The notes below the pieces were generated by a model. The model was not told the origin of the DNA, made no database searches, and was given only the letters and a program-made list of their open reading frames with translations. Of a stretch of 64,000 bases of DNA, positions 61,425 through 64,000 are shown in pieces. Every line of letters starts with the position of its first letter. Position 1 is the first letter of the stretch. The stretch is from an uncultured Lachnospiraceae bacterium (GTDB lineage Bacteria > Bacillota > Clostridia > Lachnospirales > Lachnospiraceae): NCBI GenBank assembly GCA_910586715.1, contig CAJUJG010000004.1, positions 53,302 to 117,301 on the forward strand, written 5' to 3'. The translations under genes and the position numbers were made by a program.

Positions 61425-64000
61425 ATGATTAAATTAATCGGAAAAAGGATATTGGCAGTGATAATGTCAGGCGCCATACTGATGTCCAATATGAGCGCGT
61501 ACGCCGCTGAGTTTTCCGGGGGTACGGCAAAAGAGTGCAGGGAAGCGTCCGAAAATGAAGACACGTCGATTGAAGTGACGGAAAAATCGGAAGAGACATT
61601 CGGCAGCGCTGCCGCGTCCGAGAATTTGGATGCGGAAAACAGCATGCAAAATGGAGAAGACGCCGAAAATGGAAACGGAAACGAAACGCAGGCAGTTGAA
61701 GAGTCTGCTGCAGACGGGACAGAGGCGGAGACAAAAATAAAGTCCGAAGTGGAATCCGAGATAAAAATGGAATCCGAAGAGGAATCGGAATCCGGGACAA
61801 AAATAGAATCCGAAGAGGAGTCGGAATCTGAGACAAAAATAGAATCCGAAACAGAGGCGGAATCCGAAACAGAAGCAGAGTCCGAAAGTATATTATCCCA
61901 AAGTACGACTGCAGCGCGGGCATCGTCCAGAAACAGTTCGTCCAAAGACAGCGTTAATCAATATATGGCGGATGCGTTTTTGAGGGATTCCTGCTGGATC
62001 AATAAGGATGAAGTGCAGGGCATTCCAGAGGCTTTTTACTATGCGGGGGAACTTCAGGACAATTATATATGGCAAAATATGGAATCCTTATGGAAAGCGA
62101 TAGAATTAGCTGATGGGAATCCGAATCTTAATTCGTCTCCGAAAACATTATATCAGGCTGCCCTTATGGATATTTTGGCAGAGCAGGTTCAATTGGAGAA
62201 AGACCTGAACAGTTATTCGATTGAAGGGGACAGTATTGTTACCGTAATGGAAAACATTTCAAGTGGTAGTGATGAGAGTAAGGTTATAGAAGAAACCCAA
62301 AAGTTTATAGATCTTTCGGCTAAAGGCGCCGCTGCTGCACCTATGGGAGAGTGGATATCAACAAATCATAATCAAATATTTAAAGAATTATCTGACGTCA
62401 AAGTTTCGATTATTTTGGCTTCTGCACAGAGTACAGTATCTACAGGAGATGAAATGTATGATTATTTCATCAAGGTCGGAGAGTTAGTGCAGATTAATGA
62501 TAGTATGATTACTGCGTTAGAAGATATGTATAACCATGTCGATGCTGCATTTTCATCAAATTATAAGGGCACTTCAGTCCAGAAAGCAGCTGAAAAGAAA
62601 ATTATACAGGAAGCCATCCTGGAAATGATTAATATATTGAAGGGCGATGAATTTCAGGAGAAACTGGTAGGAGAGGCGGATATATGTATAAGAGAAGGGA
62701 CTTCACTTGGATACAATATTTCGATATCATTATTATGGGATGAACTTGGGAACATAAACCCTGAATTTCAGGCCGTGAAATGGGGACTTGATAATGGGAT
62801 AAATTTGTCAAACTTGCTTTTTAATATTGACAATAAGATCAAAGACGCTGCAATAGCGAATGTCAGATGTAAACTGCACCGTATTATACAATCTGGCGTA
62901 AAAAGAAGCAGGCAAGGATATAAGAGCAGCAGGTCGGATGCAAATGCAGAGCTGTTTGTCAATTATGTATATTTGCTGAGCGATTCTTACAGGGTGATGT
63001 TGGATACAATCCATGATTATGCCAAAAGTACGGGTATTATAAAGAGATTTTATCTGGAAGAAATAAATGCATCTAGTCTTAAGTTTGCAGGCGCTTTTTT
63101 TGAAAGTTTAGTACATGTTCCTATTTTTAATGAGGATGAGGAATATAAGAAATACGAGCGGTCATGGCTGTCAAAGGTTACGAATACGAAAGCTATTCCG
63201 CTCAACGAGATTTATAACTTATATGTAAAAGGTTTGGAACAATATGTGGAACAGCAGAAAGCAAGAAAAACTGCCATAAAACAGATATATACCGGTATCA
63301 GCAGTTCGGAAACGGCAGATGAACAGGCCAAACAAACCGCTTCAGAAGCGTTGGAATTGTTTGAAACTTTTGTTACATATCCTTCCGTTACCGCGCCGTC
63401 GGAAAGTAAAATTGCGGAGGATGAAGCGAAAAGCAAGAAGCATCAGCTTACCTATGCGGATCAGGTAATCAGTTCCGGAAAAACCCTTGATGAGGATATG
63501 ATGACGTATGGGAACATGACGTTTTCAGGCGGCGTTTTGGATTTAAACGGGCATACGCTTGCCATATATGGGGATTTCTACCATACCGGAGGACAGATTC
63601 GGTTTAATAAAGGTACATTGATCATTCTCGGGAAGTATTACTGCAGAAAACAAAGTGGGGTGGACAATGACGGGAACTCGACCTATACGTCTAGTAGTGG
63701 TACGCTGCGGATGACGGATGCTACGGACAAGATGCAGGTATCAGGGGACTTCTACTGGCGTTCAAATAGTTTATGGACAACGGACATCAATGCGTCCACA
63801 AGTTATAACATGCTGCGTGCAGGGACAATCGAGATCGGTGGAAATTTCCAGGCGGATGATAATTGGAAACCAAGTACGCTGGAAGGCGATTCCCACAAGG
63901 AGGTCTTCAAAAATCTGGAAGGGACGGAAGTATATTTCAAGTGGTCCTCAAGTTATTTCAGCAACGTGGAGTTCCCGGAGAAAGCGGAAGGGAAAGACTA
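61425..64000 (+). CDS. Large secreted surface protein, N-terminal 858 codons (runs off the window)
   Basis: An uninterrupted frame from ATG 61425, with AAGGAGG seven bases upstream, to the window end. A signal peptide (KLIGKRILAVIMSGAILMS, cleavage near AYAAE) precedes a long low-complexity Glu/Ser region with repeats of the type KIESEEESESETK (residues 100-155). A helical domain covers residues 180-660. From about residue 680 short beta repeats appear: TFSGGVLDLNGHTLAIYGDFYHTGG and TIEIGGNFQADDNW, resembling a beta-helix. No cell-wall anchor can be seen because the 3' end is missing. Function unknown; a surface adhesin or toxin-like exoprotein is possible. Apparent frames on the opposite strand are its shadows. 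Confidence 0.85.
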   Translation, partial: MIKLIGKRILAVIMSGAILMSNMSAYAAEFSGGTAKECREASENEDTSIEVTEKSEETFGSAAASENLDAENSMQNGEDAENGNGNETQAVEESAADGTEAETKIKSEVESEIKMESEEESESGTKIESEEESESETKIESETEAESETEAESESILSQSTTAARASSRNSSSKDSVNQYMADAFLRDSCWINKDEVQGIPEAFYYAGELQDNYIWQNMESLWKAIELADGNPNLNSSPKTLYQAALMDILAEQVQLEKDLNSYSIEGDSIVTVMENISSGSDESKVIEETQKFIDLSAKGAAAAPMGEWISTNHNQIFKELSDVKVSIILASAQSTVSTGDEMYDYFIKVGELVQINDSMITALEDMYNHVDAAFSSNYKGTSVQKAAEKKIIQEAILEMINILKGDEFQEKLVGEADICIREGTSLGYNISISLLWDELGNINPEFQAVKWGLDNGINLSNLLFNIDNKIKDAAIANVRCKLHRIIQSGVKRSRQGYKSSRSDANAELFVNYVYLLSDSYRVMLDTIHDYAKSTGIIKRFYLEEINASSLKFAGAFFESLVHVPIFNEDEEYKKYERSWLSKVTNTKAIPLNEIYNLYVKGLEQYVEQQKARKTAIKQIYTGISSSETADEQAKQTASEALELFETFVTYPSVTAPSESKIAEDEAKSKKHQLTYADQVISSGKTLDEDMMTYGNMTFSGGVLDLNGHTLAIYGDFYHTGGQIRFNKGTLIILGKYYCRKQSGVDNDGNSTYTSSSGTLRMTDATDKMQVSGDFYWRSNSLWTTDINASTSYNMLRAGTIEIGGNFQADDNWKPSTLEGDSHKEVFKNLEGTEVYFKWSSSYFSNVEFPEKAEGKD

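Noticed and set aside
61370..61945. Minus-strand frames of 191, 164 and 60 codons opposite the large secreted protein
   Set aside because: They are shadows of a repetitive Glu/Ser-coding region on the plus strand, where a signal peptide, a strong ribosome binding site and an 858-codon open frame are present.

Overview
The window spans a replication origin of a low-GC, Gram-positive, flagellated anaerobe, most likely a member of the Lachnospiraceae (Clostridia). The evidence is the classical Firmicutes origin order (rpmH-rnpA-yidD-yidC-jag-mnmE-mnmG-rsmG-parA-parB to the left, dnaA-dnaN-S4 protein-recF-gyrB-gyrA to the right), AT-rich intergenic DNA with consensus DnaA boxes and two parS sites, strong AGGAGG-type ribosome binding sites, and neighbours that look like Lachnospiraceae families (DUF3881-, DUF4446- and DUF6240-like proteins). 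I cannot name a genus from the sequence alone.

Layout. 1-8.8 kb: the 5' end of a flagellin gene, a large FliK/DUF6240-like protein behind a sigma-D-like promoter, glycogen branching enzyme, and a 1082-residue TPR protein with tandem acidic repeats and a degenerate AAA-like end. 9-10.7 kb: rsmA and tatD. 11.07-23.75 kb: an integrated mobile element between a functional tRNA-Lys(CTT) and a decayed 49-bp copy of its 3' half. Its gene content (tyrosine integrase, Rep_trans-like initiator, Zot/pI-like ATPase, small membrane proteins, a large secreted membrane-anchored structural protein, a 70-residue coat-like peptide, a repressor, no secretin) reads as a filamentous phage (inovirus-like) prophage of a monoderm host, with a NERD-domain protein and a candidate type I toxin-antitoxin pair as cargo at its right end. 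23.9-24.1 kb: a tRNA-Arg(CCT) and a decayed second tRNA-Arg. 24.2-30.4 kb: a secreted metal-binding-like protein, DUF3881, serS, an HD-GYP protein, DUF4446, parB and parA. 30.4-33.9 kb: parS sites, small accessory genes and remnants of c-di-GMP genes. 33.9-42.8 kb: a two-component pair, then rsmG, mnmG, mnmE, jag, yidC, yidD, rnpA and rpmH. 42.85-43.53 kb: the oriC region. 43.5-52.9 kb: dnaA to gyrA plus a cytidylate-kinase-like protein. 53.0-60.6 kb: a nuclease-fold-like protein, then a Dlt-like surface acylation operon (DHHW/AlgX-like protein, MBOAT acyltransferase, carrier protein, AMP-ligase fused to a nitroreductase) followed by a cardiolipin synthase. 60.6-64 kb: a CheY protein and the first 858 codons of a large secreted protein that runs off the window.

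Genes left of oriC are nearly all on the minus strand and genes right of it on the plus strand, as expected for replication outward from oriC near 43.2 kb.

The two most interesting systems are the inovirus-like prophage, with its own family of about twelve 15-bp palindromes and structured intergenic regions, and the Dlt-like operon whose adenylating enzyme carries a C-terminal flavin nitroreductase domain, which suggests an oxidised or otherwise redox-processed acyl group transferred to the cell surface.
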